Shown here piece by piece: positions 6,723-9,197 of a DNA stretch of 9,197 nucleotides (its first letter is position 1; each line of letters begins with the position of its first letter). Origin of the DNA: Deltaproteobacteria bacterium. Lineage in GTDB: Bacteria > Myxococcota > B64-G9. Position numbers and translations under genes: made by a program. The notes below the pieces were generated by a model, which was not told the origin of the DNA, did not search any database, and saw nothing but the letters and a program-made list of their open reading frames with translations. The stretch spans positions 1 through 9,197 of the forward strand of contig JAUVAM010000082.1 of NCBI GenBank assembly GCA_030591745.1, read 5' to 3'.

Positions 6723-9197
<2,475 letters not shown>

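Overview
The window is tightly packed bacterial chromosomal DNA, moderately GC-rich by eye. It holds housekeeping genes and one unrecognised gene pair. I see no tRNA, rRNA, CRISPR array, insertion sequence or phage gene. The partial GyrB carries the long extra domain in its TOPRIM region that is typical of Gram-negative proteobacteria-type GyrB. There is also a putative lipoprotein, an AtpZ/AtpI pair ahead of atpB, and single-subunit gyrase genes. Together these suggest a Gram-negative, respiring bacterium, perhaps from a deltaproteobacteria-like group (Myxococcota or Desulfobacterota in the broad sense). That placement is an inference; no marker gene here fixes it.

Layout, right to left along the minus strand. 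gyrB enters at the right edge with its first third missing (7733-9197). It overlaps by ATGA a fabH-type ketoacyl-ACP synthase III gene (6723-7736). Next come two overlapping plus-strand genes of unknown function (5343-5774 and 5771-6715), which end only 7 bases from the fabH stop. A 162-base divergent gap (5181-5342), the only real intergenic region, separates them from a second minus-strand run: gyrA (2637-5180), a TPR putative lipoprotein with a repetitive Lys/Pro/Thr/Glu tail (1504-2640), atpZ (1210-1485), atpI (786-1220) and atpB (1-796, missing its last few codons at the left edge).

How the genes relate. From gyrA to atpB no gap exceeds 18 bases, and most junctions overlap (ATGA, or 11 bases). 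DNA gyrase A, a putative envelope TPR protein and the membrane part of the F-type ATP synthase therefore look like one transcription unit. A good sigma70-like promoter sits in front of gyrA. gyrB is likewise translationally coupled to a fatty-acid initiation enzyme.

The most interesting point is the plus-strand pair. It looks like one protein of roughly 450 residues broken by a -1 frame change near 5745-5755, at a run of four T. It could be a real two-gene arrangement with GTGA coupling, a frameshift mutation, a sequencing error, or recoding. Its 3' end carries a 9-base tandem repeat encoding (Gln-Asp-Lys)x5. I found no convincing new defence or mobile system.
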